Positions 7,926 through 17,357 are shown, numbered from the stretch's first letter. The stretch is 64,000 nucleotides of DNA from Verrucomicrobiaceae bacterium (GCA_027484445.1 JAIXSY010000022.1:1-64000); one strand, 5' to 3'. Numbers and translations are program-made. Notes: generated by a model not told the origin, from the letters alone.

Positions 7926-10232
7926 ATGACCCACGCCGTCCTCAGCCTCCTCAAAGAAAGCCGTCATCCCATGCGCATCGACCTCATCGGGGTCGCCGGT
8001 TCCGGCATGAGCGGGCTCGCGCTGCTGCTGCTGGGGCTCGGGCACAAGGTCAGTGGCTCGGACAAGGCCACCACGCTCGAAACCGAGCGTCTGCAAAAGC
8101 TCGGCCTGCAATTCTTCCACGGCCACACGGAGAAGGAGGTCGAGGATTGCGACATGGTCATCTACTCCAGCGCCATCAAGCCCGGCAACATCGCCTACGA
8201 GGCAGCCTACAAACAAGGCATCCCGCTGGTGCGTCGTGCGGAAGCACTCGCTGCTGTCATGGCGAACAAAAAAGGTGTCGTCGTCTGCGGCACGCATGGC
8301 AAAACGACCACCTCCGCGCTCACCGCTCATGTTTTGCGTCAAGGCGGCCTCAAGCCGAGTCACTACGTCGGCGCGGAGATCCCGATTCTGGGCTCGAACG
8401 CGCACTGGGACACTGAAGGAGAACTTTTCGTGGCCGAAGGCGATGAGAGCGATGGCACGCTGGTCAATTTCCACCCACAACACGCCATCGTGCTCAACAT
8501 CGAGCCGGAACATCTCGACTTCTACGATGGCATCGAGGCCATCAAAGCGGTGTTCCGTCAGCTTTTGAGCCAAACGCCCGGTCATTGGGTTTACTGCGCG
8601 GAAGATCCCGTAGCCACGGAAGTCTGCGCAGGCCCGCAAGGCGTCAGCTATGGCTGGAGCCGCAACCATGACTTCTCCGCGAACATTCTCACCATGCGGC
8701 CGGATCATTCGGAGTTTGAGGTGTATCAAAACGAGCAACTGCTCGGCACCGCCACGCTGGGCATTCCCGGCAAACACAACGTGAGCAACGCCCTCGCCGC
8801 CATCGCGCTCGCCACGAAGAGCGGCGTGTCGTTTGAGGCGATCCAGCATGCTTTGAAAAGCTTCCGTGGTGCGAAACGCCGTTTTGAAATCCGCCACAGC
8901 GGCGAGCGCTTCACCGTCGTCGATGACTACGGCCATCATCCGAGCGAAATCGCGGCCACTTTGGCCACCGCGAAGGGTTTGAACGCGAAACGCATCGTCT
9001 GCCTCTTCCAGCCGCATCGCTTCAGCCGCACGCAACTGCTCAAAAAGGAGTTCGGAGCCAGTTTTGGCGATGTGGACGAGCTTTTCGTCACCGACGTGTA
9101 TCCCGCGAGCGAGAAGCCGCTGCCCGGTGTCAGCGGCGAAACGATCCTCGAAGAGGTGAAGCTGCAAAACACGCACACCAAGACCGGCAGCACACCCACG
9201 ATGATGATCGCGCGTGACAAAGTCGGCAATGCGCTGCGCCCCGGCGACCTGCTCATCACGCTCGGCGCGGGCAACGTGCACGAAGTCGGCCGCTGCATCG
9301 CGCGCGACCTGCCCGTGCTCGAAAAACTCTGCGCCATCCTCGAATCGCATGGCGGCGGCGTGGCCAAACTTTACGAGCCGATGAATCGGCACACCACTTG
9401 GCTCATCGGCGGCCCAGCGCAGTATTGGATCGAGCCGCGCAACGAGGCTGCACTGGCTGAAATCGTGCGCTACCTGCGCTCCGCATCGATTCCGATCCGC
9501 GTGATTGGTCGCGGCTCCAATTTGCTCGTCAAAGACGGCGGCATCCGCGGCGCAGTGATCCACATGAAGGGCGATTTCGAAAACGTCGTCGTCAACGGCA
9601 ACGAAATCATCGCCGGAGCCGGTGCACGGCTCAAAAAGATCGCCAGCGCGGCCCGCAATGCCGGACTGGGCGGCTTTGAATGGATGGAAGGCATCCCCGG
9701 CAATCTCGGCGGCGCGATCCGCATGAACGCGGGCGCGATGGGCACCGAAACCTTCGATCAAATCGTCCGCGTGCGCTTCATCGACACCGATGGCAGCCTC
9801 AAAGAGAAATCACTCGCGGAAATCACGCATCACTACCGCAGCGTGCCGGAGTTTGAGGAGCGCTACGTCGTCTCCGCCGTGCTGAAAGGCTCCCCTGCCC
9901 CGCAAACCGAGATCGATGCCAAACTCGCCGCTTCGCATCACAAGCGCCGCACCAGCCAGCCCGTCGGTGCCAGCGCAGGCTGCACCTTCAAGAATCCGGA
10001 ACTCTGCGGCGCAGGCAAATTGATCGACGATTTGCAGCTCAAAGGCCGCAGCGTCGGCAAAGCCGTCGTTTCCGGCATCCACGCGAATTTCATCGTCAAC
10101 CAAGGTGGCGCGACTTCACGCGAAGTGCTCGATTTGGTCGCTCAAATCAAAGAAAAGGCCCTCGAAGAGCGCGGCGTGACGCTGGAGATGGAAGTGAAAG
10201 TGCTGGGCGAGGACCAGCCGCTGCCCTTGTGA
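7926..10232 (+). CDS. murC-murB: Bifunctional UDP-N-acetylmuramate--L-alanine ligase / UDP-N-acetylmuramate dehydrogenase
   Basis: 768-residue fusion of two sequential peptidoglycan-precursor enzymes. Residues about 16-460 are MurC: VAGSGMSGLALLL at the N-terminus, the P-loop GTHGKTTTSAL, the Mur ligase triad region (EPEHLDFY) and DDYGHHPSEI, which is diagnostic for MurC. Residues about 470-768 are MurB, an FAD enzyme: RGSNLLV, GIPGNLGGAIRMNAGA, the catalytic Ser region GASAGCTFKNP and the terminal Glu in LEMEVKVLG. MurB makes UDP-MurNAc and MurC adds L-alanine, so the fusion joins consecutive cytoplasmic steps, though in reverse order along the chain. Starts at TTG 7920, ATG 7926 or ATG 7971 (MRIDLIG) are possible; I took the first ATG. 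No other mur genes are adjacent, so it is not in a dcw cluster here. Confidence 0.95.
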   Translation: MTHAVLSLLKESRHPMRIDLIGVAGSGMSGLALLLLGLGHKVSGSDKATTLETERLQKLGLQFFHGHTEKEVEDCDMVIYSSAIKPGNIAYEAAYKQGIPLVRRAEALAAVMANKKGVVVCGTHGKTTTSALTAHVLRQGGLKPSHYVGAEIPILGSNAHWDTEGELFVAEGDESDGTLVNFHPQHAIVLNIEPEHLDFYDGIEAIKAVFRQLLSQTPGHWVYCAEDPVATEVCAGPQGVSYGWSRNHDFSANILTMRPDHSEFEVYQNEQLLGTATLGIPGKHNVSNALAAIALATKSGVSFEAIQHALKSFRGAKRRFEIRHSGERFTVVDDYGHHPSEIAATLATAKGLNAKRIVCLFQPHRFSRTQLLKKEFGASFGDVDELFVTDVYPASEKPLPGVSGETILEEVKLQNTHTKTGSTPTMMIARDKVGNALRPGDLLITLGAGNVHEVGRCIARDLPVLEKLCAILESHGGGVAKLYEPMNRHTTWLIGGPAQYWIEPRNEAALAEIVRYLRSASIPIRVIGRGSNLLVKDGGIRGAVIHMKGDFENVVVNGNEIIAGAGARLKKIASAARNAGLGGFEWMEGIPGNLGGAIRMNAGAMGTETFDQIVRVRFIDTDGSLKEKSLAEITHHYRSVPEFEERYVVSAVLKGSPAPQTEIDAKLAASHHKRRTSQPVGASAGCTFKNPELCGAGKLIDDLQLKGRSVGKAVVSGIHANFIVNQGGATSREVLDLVAQIKEKALEERGVTLEMEVKVLGEDQPLPL

Positions 10233-10413
10233 TCCAGGGTCAGGAATGGGGAGCTTTGCTGGGTCATGAGGGCTCGTGCTGACTTTCAGGCAGCAGAGAA
10301 GGATTTCGAATCCCATGAAGAGCCACTCTTGTGGGTCAACGGCATGAAAAGCTTTTCCTGTTCAAGGCCGCGCTGACGGAGCGTCGCTGCACAAAGCATT
10401 GCTCACCGCGTTG

Positions 10414-11187
10414 TCATTGATGAGCGAAGATGGCGTTTTCTTTGCACTGCAAGATACAGCGGTAGCCGTGTTGCTGGAGGAGATGAACCAGACCCGGGCT
10501 GTGCAGCGTCTCCGCGCAGATGTAGCGAGGCCGGATCGTGGAATTCGTGAAGAGTTCCGTGAGCACTTCGATCTCCATGCCTTCGATGTCCACCTTCATG
10601 AACTCTGCGTCCTGCATGCCGTGTTCCGCCAGAATGTCCGACAGTCGTTTGACGGGCACTTCAATCATGCGTTCACCGTTGCCGCCGTGCTTCAGCGTGT
10701 CTCCGCCTCGATTCCCAGTTTCGTTCAGATACAGGGGCAGCGTGCCGTTCTCTGCGGCTGCGCCGAGATTGAGCACCTTGACCTTCGTGAAGCCATTGAG
10801 CTTCATGTTCTCTTCCGCCAAGGCATAGGTGTTTGGATTGGCGTCAATCGCAAGCACCTTCGCCTCCGGCCAGTGGTGAGCGACAAAAGCCGACCAGAAG
10901 CCGATGTTCGCTCCCAGATCGATGAACTTGCGGCCGCCGAACCTCGTTTTTAGAAAGGCCAGCTCATGTCTGTCATAGAGATGAGGCACAAACCAGAGGC
11001 TGGCATCCACGCACTCATTCGGGTCCAATCTCATCTTGAATCCGAGGACATCGACCACGCCTCCGCCGCCCAGGCCCAGGTTTTTGTGGATCGGCCAAAA
11101 CACGCGCGTCGGGATGGCACGGATCAGAGGAATGTCCGGTGCCAATCTAGAGATGGATCTGAGCAGCAGGGCGAGCGGGCGTTTCAT
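10414..11187 (-). CDS. FkbM-family SAM-dependent methyltransferase
   Basis: 257 residues. The SAM-binding motif I is FIDLGANIGFWS, followed by the acidic end of strand 2 in AIDANPNTY. The FkbM hallmark MKVDIEGMEIEVL lies near residue 205. The family methylates hydroxyl groups of sugars, polyketides or lipids in secondary metabolism and exopolysaccharide decoration; the sequence does not give the substrate. The start MKRPLALLLRSISR gives an amphipathic N-terminus. It is a single gene on the minus strand, with about 290 bases free on its upstream side and 180 on its downstream side. Confidence 0.88.
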   Translation of the reverse strand: MKRPLALLLRSISRLAPDIPLIRAIPTRVFWPIHKNLGLGGGGVVDVLGFKMRLDPNECVDASLWFVPHLYDRHELAFLKTRFGGRKFIDLGANIGFWSAFVAHHWPEAKVLAIDANPNTYALAEENMKLNGFTKVKVLNLGAAAENGTLPLYLNETGNRGGDTLKHGGNGERMIEVPVKRLSDILAEHGMQDAEFMKVDIEGMEIEVLTELFTNSTIRPRYICAETLHSPGLVHLLQQHGYRCILQCKENAIFAHQ

Positions 11188-11474
11188 GGGATGGAGAAAA
11201 ATAAAAGATGGAGGCGACGGGGCCTTGGTTGGCCTTTGAGGTGAGGCGGCGGGGTGCTACCGAGAAAGCAAACGCAGGCAGAGCAATAGGCATTCCGAGC
11301 CTCGCAGAATGTATTCGGCTCGAAAGGGAAAATCCAGACCGCTTCCAGCAAACCCACCAGCCTCATTGACTCGACCCGCTGCTGCTTGAGCACAGGATCC
11401 TACAGCCCAGAGAAGGCACCCGAAGATGCAGCGTGCAACGCCCCTTCAGGCTCAGGGTGTCCGATGGACATGTG

Positions 11475-11876
11475 TTAAGCGTTGGGTTGGTCGTCCATCT
11501 CACTTGATGGCTGCAGCAGGCTGTCGATCAGGAGCTGGCTATCCTCCAAAAAGGTCTCTCCGCAACGGCGCAGAAAGTCAGCCTCCTCCGCTCGCGCATG
11601 CAAGATGACGAGCACGCATTCACCGCGGTGGATGACGAGGGCGTGGCAGGTCTCAAAGCCGAACCAAAAGACGTTGGGCTGCCGGTCTCCACCACTGCGG
11701 AAGTGGTCCTGCATGTCGCTGATGGTGAACAGCAGTTTCTCCGCACGGTAAGGCTCAAACGGCAGCGCATTGACCAGCACCTGACGACGCCAGCCGAGCA
11801 GCAGACCATTCACGGCTCCGCCATGGCGAAGGCGCTCCAGAGCAGAGCGCAAAGAGGGGGCGATGTTGGCACTCAT
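11475..11876 (-). CDS. Roadblock/LC7-like small protein (tentative)
   Basis: 133 residues from the ATG at 11876 (a GTG three bases earlier is possible). Seen: an N-terminal helix (APSLRSALERLRHGG), a hydrophobic strand (AVNGLLLGW), two further strand-like stretches (NVFWFGFETCHALVIHRGECVLVILHA), and a C-terminal helix (EADFLRRCGETFLEDSQLLIDSL). The helix-strand-strand-helix-strand-strand-helix order and size resemble roadblock/LC7 regulators of small GTPases, but no key motif proves it. It follows the 104-residue gene upstream by 21 bases on the same strand, so the two are probably co-transcribed. Confidence 0.45.
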   Translation of the reverse strand: MSANIAPSLRSALERLRHGGAVNGLLLGWRRQVLVNALPFEPYRAEKLLFTISDMQDHFRSGGDRQPNVFWFGFETCHALVIHRGECVLVILHARAEEADFLRRCGETFLEDSQLLIDSLLQPSSEMDDQPNA

Positions 11877-11897
11877 CACGAAAAAGAGGGGAAAAGG

Positions 11898-12212
11898 TCA
11901 AGCCGAGGGTGAGGTGATTTTCGTCAGCAGATCGTAGAGCAGGGCTTTTTTTCCCACCAAGGCACCGCCGCCGGGATCGTTTGGCCCAGTGCCCTCTCCA
12001 AAGTAGGCGTAACCTACCGTGAGATCCTCTTCCTGAAGCAGGCCTGACCACGGTGCCTCTAGGTTCAGTGCCTCTCCGATCTTCGTGCCAAAGTGCCGCA
12101 GGCCCTGGAAATCCGCCGCGAAGGCATCCACCAGTACCTGCTCCGCACTGCTTTCGACAAGGCCCTCTTTGAGGGTAAACAAGGTAAGAGGAGCTGGCTG
12201 GCCGACAGTCAT
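11898..12212 (-). CDS. Hypothetical protein paired with the roadblock-like gene
   Basis: 104 residues, no recognised family. The body is a mix of hydrophobic and acidic segments without membrane spans or a signal peptide; a Gly/Pro-rich stretch (GEGTGPNDPGGGALVG) lies at about residues 72-87, followed by a C-terminal amphipathic helix (KKALLYDLLTKI). The ATG at 12212 gives MTVGQPAPLTLFTLKEG. It is translated just ahead of the roadblock-like gene and may act with it, as such modulators often come in pairs. That is inference from position only. Confidence 0.45.
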   Translation of the reverse strand: MTVGQPAPLTLFTLKEGLVESSAEQVLVDAFAADFQGLRHFGTKIGEALNLEAPWSGLLQEEDLTVGYAYFGEGTGPNDPGGGALVGKKALLYDLLTKITSPSA

Positions 12213-12271
12213 GTGCCGTTCGTCTCAAAAACCAGCCAGACTGGCAAGCGCAAAACAGCGCAGGCTTCGCT

Positions 12272-13600
12272 TCAGCTCAAAAAGAGCCAGCCAATGAGGA
12301 TCAAAATGGGCAGCAGAATGGGGATCGAAAACTGCCACATGTAGCGCAGGAAATCCGGGGTGTGGACCTTGGCTTTGTCTGCGATGGCCTTGACCATGAA
12401 GTTCGGCCCATTGCCGATGTAACTGCCCGCGCCAAAGAAAACCGCACCCAAGGAAATGGCGATCAGGTGCGCGGCATGGCTGCCCGAAAAGGCGAGGACA
12501 TCGGCGGCTGAATCCACCGAAAGCTCGGCTGTGCCCATGGCCGCTGCCAGAAAGCTGAGGTAAGTCGGCGCATTGTCGAGAAAGGCCGACAGCGCTCCGG
12601 TGGCGAAGTAATAGGCCAGCGGGCTGGTGATTTTCACTGCCTCACCACTCTGCAGGATCTGCAGCGCAGGGATCATCGTGAGAAAGATGCCGACAAAGAG
12701 ATAACCGACCTCTTTCACTGGGCCAAAGTTGAAGTCGTTCGCCTCATGCACCTCGGGCTTGGAGGTGAAGTAAGACCCGACACCGGCTGCGATCATGACC
12801 AGTGCAGGCACACTGAGCACACCGCCGATGACCATCTCTTGAACACTCTTGGGCAAAAACACCGCCGCCAACACGAGCCCGAGGAAGCCGAGGTTTGGCA
12901 AACCGCGGAAATAAAAATGCTCATCTGCGGTCTCGCTCTCCCGGACGGGCTGAGGTGCCCGATGGAAGTTTTTCACATCCAGGATGTAAAACACGGCCAG
13001 AAGAAGCGCCACGCAGGCGGCCCAGGCCAGCCAGACATGCTCCAGCACCCACCAGAACGGCACGCCGCGAAGGAAGCCGAGGAAAAGCGGTGGATCACCG
13101 ATGGGTGTCAGGGCTCCCCCGCAGTTGCTGACGATGAAGATGAAGAAAACGACATGCAGACCCGTGATGCGGTATTTGTTCATCCGAATCCAGGGACGGA
13201 TCAGCAGCATGGATGCACCCGTGGTGCCGATGAAGTTCGCCAGCACCGCACCGATGGCGAGGAAGACCGTGTTGCGCAGCGGCGTGGCCTCACCCTTCAC
13301 ACGAATGTTGATGCCACCCGAGATGACAAAGAGCGATCCCACCAGGGCCATGAAGCTGACGTATTCATGCGCTGCATGTTGCAGGGGGTGCCAGTCATGC
13401 TGGACCAGCACATACCAGCCAGCCGTGATCAGGCCCAGCCCCACCGCCACCTTCGGGTAATGATGCTCCCAGAAATGGCTCGCAAACAATGGCATGAGCG
13501 CGATGCACAGCAGCAAGGCCGCGAAAGGCAAAATCATCCAGTAAGGAGGCAGCGCAGTGGCATGGACGCTAGATTCAGCAGCGGCGAGCAGGAAGTTCAT
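12272..13600 (-). CDS. CitMHS_2/NhaD-type ion transporter
   Basis: 442 residues with about 11-12 hydrophobic segments. Two half-motifs mark the ion transporter superfamily: SNCGGALTPIGDPPLFLGF in the first half, and SAFLDNAPTYLSFL followed by FGAGSYIGNGPNFMVKAIA in the second. These match the putative citrate-transport/sodium:proton antiporter group (CitMHS_2, related to NhaD and ArsB). The likely function is Na+/H+ antiport or anion uptake at the inner membrane; which one is not determined by the sequence. The gene ends 60 bases before the 104-residue gene on the same strand. On its upstream side it is divergent from a small HTH-protein gene. Confidence 0.8.
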   Translation of the reverse strand: MNFLLAAAESSVHATALPPYWMILPFAALLLCIALMPLFASHFWEHHYPKVAVGLGLITAGWYVLVQHDWHPLQHAAHEYVSFMALVGSLFVISGGINIRVKGEATPLRNTVFLAIGAVLANFIGTTGASMLLIRPWIRMNKYRITGLHVVFFIFIVSNCGGALTPIGDPPLFLGFLRGVPFWWVLEHVWLAWAACVALLLAVFYILDVKNFHRAPQPVRESETADEHFYFRGLPNLGFLGLVLAAVFLPKSVQEMVIGGVLSVPALVMIAAGVGSYFTSKPEVHEANDFNFGPVKEVGYLFVGIFLTMIPALQILQSGEAVKITSPLAYYFATGALSAFLDNAPTYLSFLAAAMGTAELSVDSAADVLAFSGSHAAHLIAISLGAVFFGAGSYIGNGPNFMVKAIADKAKVHTPDFLRYMWQFSIPILLPILILIGWLFLS

Positions 13601-13761
13601 GAAAAGGATAAGCAGTGTAGGCTGGGTGGATAAGGGTGAAGGACCCGTCTTGTCGAACGAAGATTCGTCCCATTTCGGCAGCGGTTAGAAAGCATCCTTT
13701 GTGCCTTGGCATCGGGCAGTTTCGATCTTGCACGAGCTCGTCTTTCCAGCTCAGATGCAGC

Positions 13762-14253
13762 ATGGACTCTCATCAGGTTATCCGCGCCGCTTTGGAAAAA
13801 GTTCACGTCAAAGAAGTGGCAGAGAAAATGGGCATCTCCCTCTCTCTCATTTACAAATGGGGAGAAGAAAGCGGCTCCACCAGCGGCGCGCCGAACCCGC
13901 TCGACCGGGTGCGTGCCCTCTACGAGCACACGCAGGATGAGCATCTCATCCAGTGGCTGTGCAACAAAGCGGATGGCTACTTTGTGAAAAACCCGCCGAC
14001 CACGAAAAAGCCAGGTCGGGAGGTCATGCCCGTGACGCAGCAGATCGTACAGCAGTTTGCCGACCTCCTGGCCGCCATCAGCTTCGCTGCGAGTGACAAC
14101 TGCATCAGCAAGGAGGAAGCCAAGCACATCCGCCACGAATGGGATGAACTGAAGCGGCTGACCGAACGCTTCGTGAACTGGTGTGAGCAAGAAGACTTCG
14201 TTCACTTGGCCGAAGACTTGAGCGTAAACCGCATCAAATCCAATCCACGCTAA
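13762..14253 (+). CDS. Helix-turn-helix protein, phage-CII-like
   Basis: 163 residues from the ATG giving MDSHQVIRAALEKVHVKE; the open frame reaches further upstream without protein character. Residues 15-35 (VKEVAEKMGISLSLIYKWGEE) form a clear helix-turn-helix. The remainder is alpha-helical and charged, as in phage regulatory CII/Cox-type proteins, which are also found as resident genes. DNA binding is therefore likely, but no target is identified. The gene overlaps the converging O-antigen ligase gene by four bases at their stops. No other phage genes are nearby, so it is not part of a visible prophage. Confidence 0.6.
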   Translation: MDSHQVIRAALEKVHVKEVAEKMGISLSLIYKWGEESGSTSGAPNPLDRVRALYEHTQDEHLIQWLCNKADGYFVKNPPTTKKPGREVMPVTQQIVQQFADLLAAISFAASDNCISKEEAKHIRHEWDELKRLTERFVNWCEQEDFVHLAEDLSVNRIKSNPR

Positions 14254-16196
14254 GGTGAGGCTGCTTGTCGCCGGATCAAAGCCACGTGCTGCAGCAGCAG
14301 ACGATAGCTTTCCAGCCATCCTGCCTGCTTCTGGTCATTCCTAGCCCAGGCCTCACGCGCCCAAAGGTAAGCGCGCTCCGCCTGCGGCCAGTCCGCTAGG
14401 CGATGCCAATGGATGCCCAGGGCGAGACGAGGCTCCTCATGATGCGGAGCGAGCGCCAGGGCCACCTGAATGCTCCTCAGGGCGTCATCTGTGCGGCCTA
14501 TCGCATCGTAGGCATCGGCCAGCGCTAGGTGGGAGAGAAAATTCCTGCCATTCAGCTGCGTGGCCTTTTCCAGATCCTGGACCGCCCCCTGCAGAGCTGC
14601 ACTTGGCGGTGAGCGATCCTTCTCCGTCAACTGCTCCAGCGCAGCCAACCCCCGCTGATAAAACACCTCCGCCTGGCCTGGGCTGAGTCGAGCGGCCTCA
14701 TCCAGGTGCTGGCGGCGCGCGGCCTCATCTCCACGCGCCTGGGCCAGCTGAGCCTGGGCGAGCGCCCAATCACCACGCCCATGCAGCCAGACTGCCGCCA
14801 GCAGCGCTAGCGAGGCCAGCACCAGCCCCCCCTTCGCCAGGGGACGAGCAAACGGCACACGGCGCAAAGGGCGCGCCATCTCCTCATAACCAGGATTGGC
14901 GAGCAGCCCCATCACCAGCGCGATCGACAGCGCCGTCGCAGGCACGTGACCGTGAAACTCAAAAAACGCATGCGCCATCGTCGCCGCCAGAGCTGAAAGA
15001 GCCCCCAGGCAGAGCGCTAGATTCATGCTCAACACCTGGCCCGTGTGAATGAACTTCTCCTGCACAAACCAGCGCAGAAAGCGCACCCCATTGGCAGCGT
15101 GCAGCAGCGCCACCAGCCCCAGCAGCCCGAGTCCCACCCAGCCGTAGTCCGCCAGCGTTTGCAGGTACTCATTGTGCGCGAAGAGTGGCTCCGGCGTCCA
15201 GGCAGGCAGGCGTGGCGATCGCAGACGCGTGCCTCCTTCATAAAACATCCGCGCCCCTGCTCCCAGCCAAGGCTGCTCGGCATGCTGAGCCAGGGCCGAT
15301 TCCCAAATGCCCAGCCGCACATCCCCTGTCACCGACAGCCGCTCCGTGCGCTCGCGCAGATACTGCTCATTCACCCGCCAGAGCACAATGCCCGCCAGCA
15401 GGGCCATCACCACCCCGCCGGCCAGCAGGCTCCAAAACAAATGCCGCCGCGTCTGCCACACCAGCCAAAGCACAGCCACGGAAAAGACCAGCCCGCCCAC
15501 CAGTAGGCCGATGAAGGCACCCCGGCTCACCGTCAGAGACATGCCCATCGTCACAGCCACGCAGAGAAAGCCCAGCCACAGGCGCAGCGCCGAGCCCGCC
15601 CGGCCCACGCACAGCCATCCCGCCGCCAGAAAGAGCACCACCGACAGGAAAGCCGCCAGGTGGTTTGCATTGGCAAAGAACCCACCAATCCGCCCTGGCT
15701 CCGAGGGGCGCAAAAAATGCGGCACCACATGAAAGCCCCACTCCCCCGAAAGATGCACCGACCCCATGGCCAAGTTCCCCGCCGCCACTGCCAGCAGCAC
15801 CCCCAGCATCGCTGTGCGCCAGCGCGGATGACTCGCGCAGACCGCCGTCAGCAGATAAATCAGCACACAGGCCAGCAGCATCACCTGATCCTCCAAGGCA
15901 TAATTTGGCACCGGGGAAAAGGCAGCGCGGGTGAAAAGGTAACCCGCCAGCACCAGCACCGAGAGAAGACAGACCTCCGATGGCGGAAAATAAACCCGCA
16001 GCCTGCCCCTCAGCATCGCCAACACCCCAGCCAAGCCCAGCACTGCCACCGCAGGCCAAAAGAACAACAAACGCGTCTCCGTTCCCAACACCCAGGTCAG
16101 GACCAGCCCCAGCAGGAGCAGCAAATTCGAAGCACGTTGCAGCATCCCCCACCGATTACCCGCCCGAGGCGAGGCGTGCAAGACGAGAGGCATCAT
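14250..16196 (-). CDS. O-antigen ligase/polymerase-family protein with C-terminal TPRs
   Basis: 648 residues. Residues 1-440 carry about 12 hydrophobic segments. A Wzy_C/O-antigen ligase signature is recognisable in SLTVSRGAFIGLLVGG and again in FAHNEYLQTLADYGWVGLGLLG, where the H-N-E-Y-L-Q-x-x-x-x-x-G pattern is the catalytic periplasmic-loop region of WaaL-like enzymes. Residues about 500-630 contain tetratricopeptide-like repeats (FLSHLALADAYDAIGRTDDALRSIQ). The family transfers undecaprenyl-linked polysaccharide to lipid A or glycoproteins, or polymerises it. TPR extensions occur in many Gram-negative members that act on exopolysaccharide. The gene starts MMPLVLH at 16196 or three bases later. 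No neighbouring glycosyltransferases are seen. Confidence 0.82.
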   Translation of the reverse strand: MMPLVLHASPRAGNRWGMLQRASNLLLLLGLVLTWVLGTETRLLFFWPAVAVLGLAGVLAMLRGRLRVYFPPSEVCLLSVLVLAGYLFTRAAFSPVPNYALEDQVMLLACVLIYLLTAVCASHPRWRTAMLGVLLAVAAGNLAMGSVHLSGEWGFHVVPHFLRPSEPGRIGGFFANANHLAAFLSVVLFLAAGWLCVGRAGSALRLWLGFLCVAVTMGMSLTVSRGAFIGLLVGGLVFSVAVLWLVWQTRRHLFWSLLAGGVVMALLAGIVLWRVNEQYLRERTERLSVTGDVRLGIWESALAQHAEQPWLGAGARMFYEGGTRLRSPRLPAWTPEPLFAHNEYLQTLADYGWVGLGLLGLVALLHAANGVRFLRWFVQEKFIHTGQVLSMNLALCLGALSALAATMAHAFFEFHGHVPATALSIALVMGLLANPGYEEMARPLRRVPFARPLAKGGLVLASLALLAAVWLHGRGDWALAQAQLAQARGDEAARRQHLDEAARLSPGQAEVFYQRGLAALEQLTEKDRSPPSAALQGAVQDLEKATQLNGRNFLSHLALADAYDAIGRTDDALRSIQVALALAPHHEEPRLALGIHWHRLADWPQAERAYLWAREAWARNDQKQAGWLESYRLLLQHVALIRRQAASP

Positions 16197-16459
16197 CCCT
16201 GCGACGATCGCTTTGCTACAGATGGATTCAGATTCGAGAGAGGTGAAAGGGTGCCATGCTCTGGATGCGCCGACATGATTTGAAGGACAAATCCGCCCGC
16301 TTCCTCATCAGCGGTTTCATCGGGCTCAAAGGTGTCGTCAAAAAGCTCGGCCTGCATCCTTCGGTCAATGCATTCGACCCACTGGTGATCGTGCCGTTGA
16401 CAGAGGCTGGGGCCATCGGCTTGCTCGAAAAACCGTAGGCGGCTCCCTCGGACAGGCAC
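16197..16459. other. Intergenic stretch without a supported gene
   Basis: About 260 bases between the O-antigen ligase start and the terminator of the isomerase-like gene. Open frames of 60 codons on the plus strand (16256-16438) and 88 codons on the minus strand (16193-16459) overlap each other. Neither has a recognised motif, so I call neither. The region must hold the promoter of the ligase gene; no clear -10/-35 pair is visible. Confidence 0.4.
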
Positions 16460-16489
16460 AAAAAAGCCTGCGGAGGTGATCCGCAGGCT
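16460..16489 (-). terminator. Intrinsic terminator of the isomerase-like gene
   Basis: A perfect 10-bp stem (AGCCTGCGGA / TCCGCAGGCT) with a five-base loop (GGTGA). Read on the minus strand it is followed at once by six U residues. It lies 22 bases after the stop of the minus-strand gene at 16512, which fits a Rho-independent terminator for that transcript. Confidence 0.85.
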
Positions 16490-16511
16490 GGGGAAAAGAG
16501 CGAGGGGCGGG

Positions 16512-17357
16512 TTACTTGGTGGGCTTCCAGTTCTTCACGAACTCCAGGCACTGGGTGATCTCGGGCACGCTGGTTTCCCAGTTGTGCTCGTATTCGCAAT
16601 GCAGTGGGCCGGGATAACCCTGCGCATGGTATTCAGCGAGGATGCCGGCGATGTTGCTTTTGCCTTGGCCAAAGGGAAGGTCGTGCGCCTTGGGGTTGCC
16701 GAACTCCGTGAGGTCCTTCATGTGGCTGTCAAAGATGCGGCCTTTGAGGATCTTGATGCACTCGACCGGATCAAGCCCGCTGCGCACCCAGTGACCGACA
16801 TCGGCACAGGCACCGAGGCGTGGGTCGCGGTCCTTGACGAGGCTGAGCACGTAGTTCGGGTCCCAGAAGAGGTAAGCGCGATCCAAGGGGCGCTTCGGAT
16901 GGTTGTGGATGGCCATCTTGATGTCGAATTCCTTCACCAGCGCCTCGATGCCATCCATGCCGGACACATCAGGCTCGCTGACCACGACGCCGATGCCCAT
17001 GGTCTTGCAGAACTCGAAGACCTTGCGATCGGCGGCGGCGTCCTTGCCGAGCTTCACCACGCCGTAGCCGACGGCGGTCAGGCCTTTGTCAGCGAGGTGC
17101 TGCTTGACCTTGGCGATCATCTCGGGCGTGGCATTGTGGTCCCACTTGGCGGTGTCGTCGAACTTTTGGCCGGGATAAAATTCCACCGTCTTGCCGCCTG
17201 CCTGCGCGGTTTTGTCCAGCGCCTCAAAGACGCTGTAGAGCCGGAAGCTGTAGGCCTGGCAGCCAGCGTAGAAGTGGCCGACTTTGGCGGATTCAGGGAT
17301 CTCGGCCGCGAAGGTGGCGGTGGCGAGCAGGGAGAGCAGCAGCAGGGCTTTTTTCAT
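16512..17357 (-). CDS. Secreted sugar phosphate isomerase/epimerase-like TIM barrel
   Basis: 281 residues. The start MKKALLLLSLLATATFA is a Sec signal peptide with an A-x-A-type cleavage near residue 18. The mature part is a xylose-isomerase-like TIM barrel (AP_endonuc_2 superfamily). Visible metal-site residues include the H-N-H of MAIHNHP, the D-x-x-H of GACADVGHW, the DSHMKD segment and the late Glu in HCEYEHNW. The family isomerises or epimerises sugars or cyclitols using a divalent metal. Secreted members are common in Verrucomicrobia and Planctomycetes and are thought to serve polysaccharide catabolism. The gene lies downstream of the GH71/99-like gene on the same strand with 63 bases between, which supports a joint role. 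Confidence 0.8.
   Translation of the reverse strand: MKKALLLLSLLATATFAAEIPESAKVGHFYAGCQAYSFRLYSVFEALDKTAQAGGKTVEFYPGQKFDDTAKWDHNATPEMIAKVKQHLADKGLTAVGYGVVKLGKDAAADRKVFEFCKTMGIGVVVSEPDVSGMDGIEALVKEFDIKMAIHNHPKRPLDRAYLFWDPNYVLSLVKDRDPRLGACADVGHWVRSGLDPVECIKILKGRIFDSHMKDLTEFGNPKAHDLPFGQGKSNIAGILAEYHAQGYPGPLHCEYEHNWETSVPEITQCLEFVKNWKPTK

Noticed and set aside
7788..9761. The N-terminal two thirds of a 938-codon minus-strand open frame ending in the SDR gene
   Set aside because: It is antisense to murC-murB, with Ala/Asp/Val-rich low-information sequence. Only the last 280 codons match a family.
16193..16459. Overlapping 88-codon minus and 60-codon plus frames
   Set aside because: They overlap on opposite strands and neither has a supportable motif.
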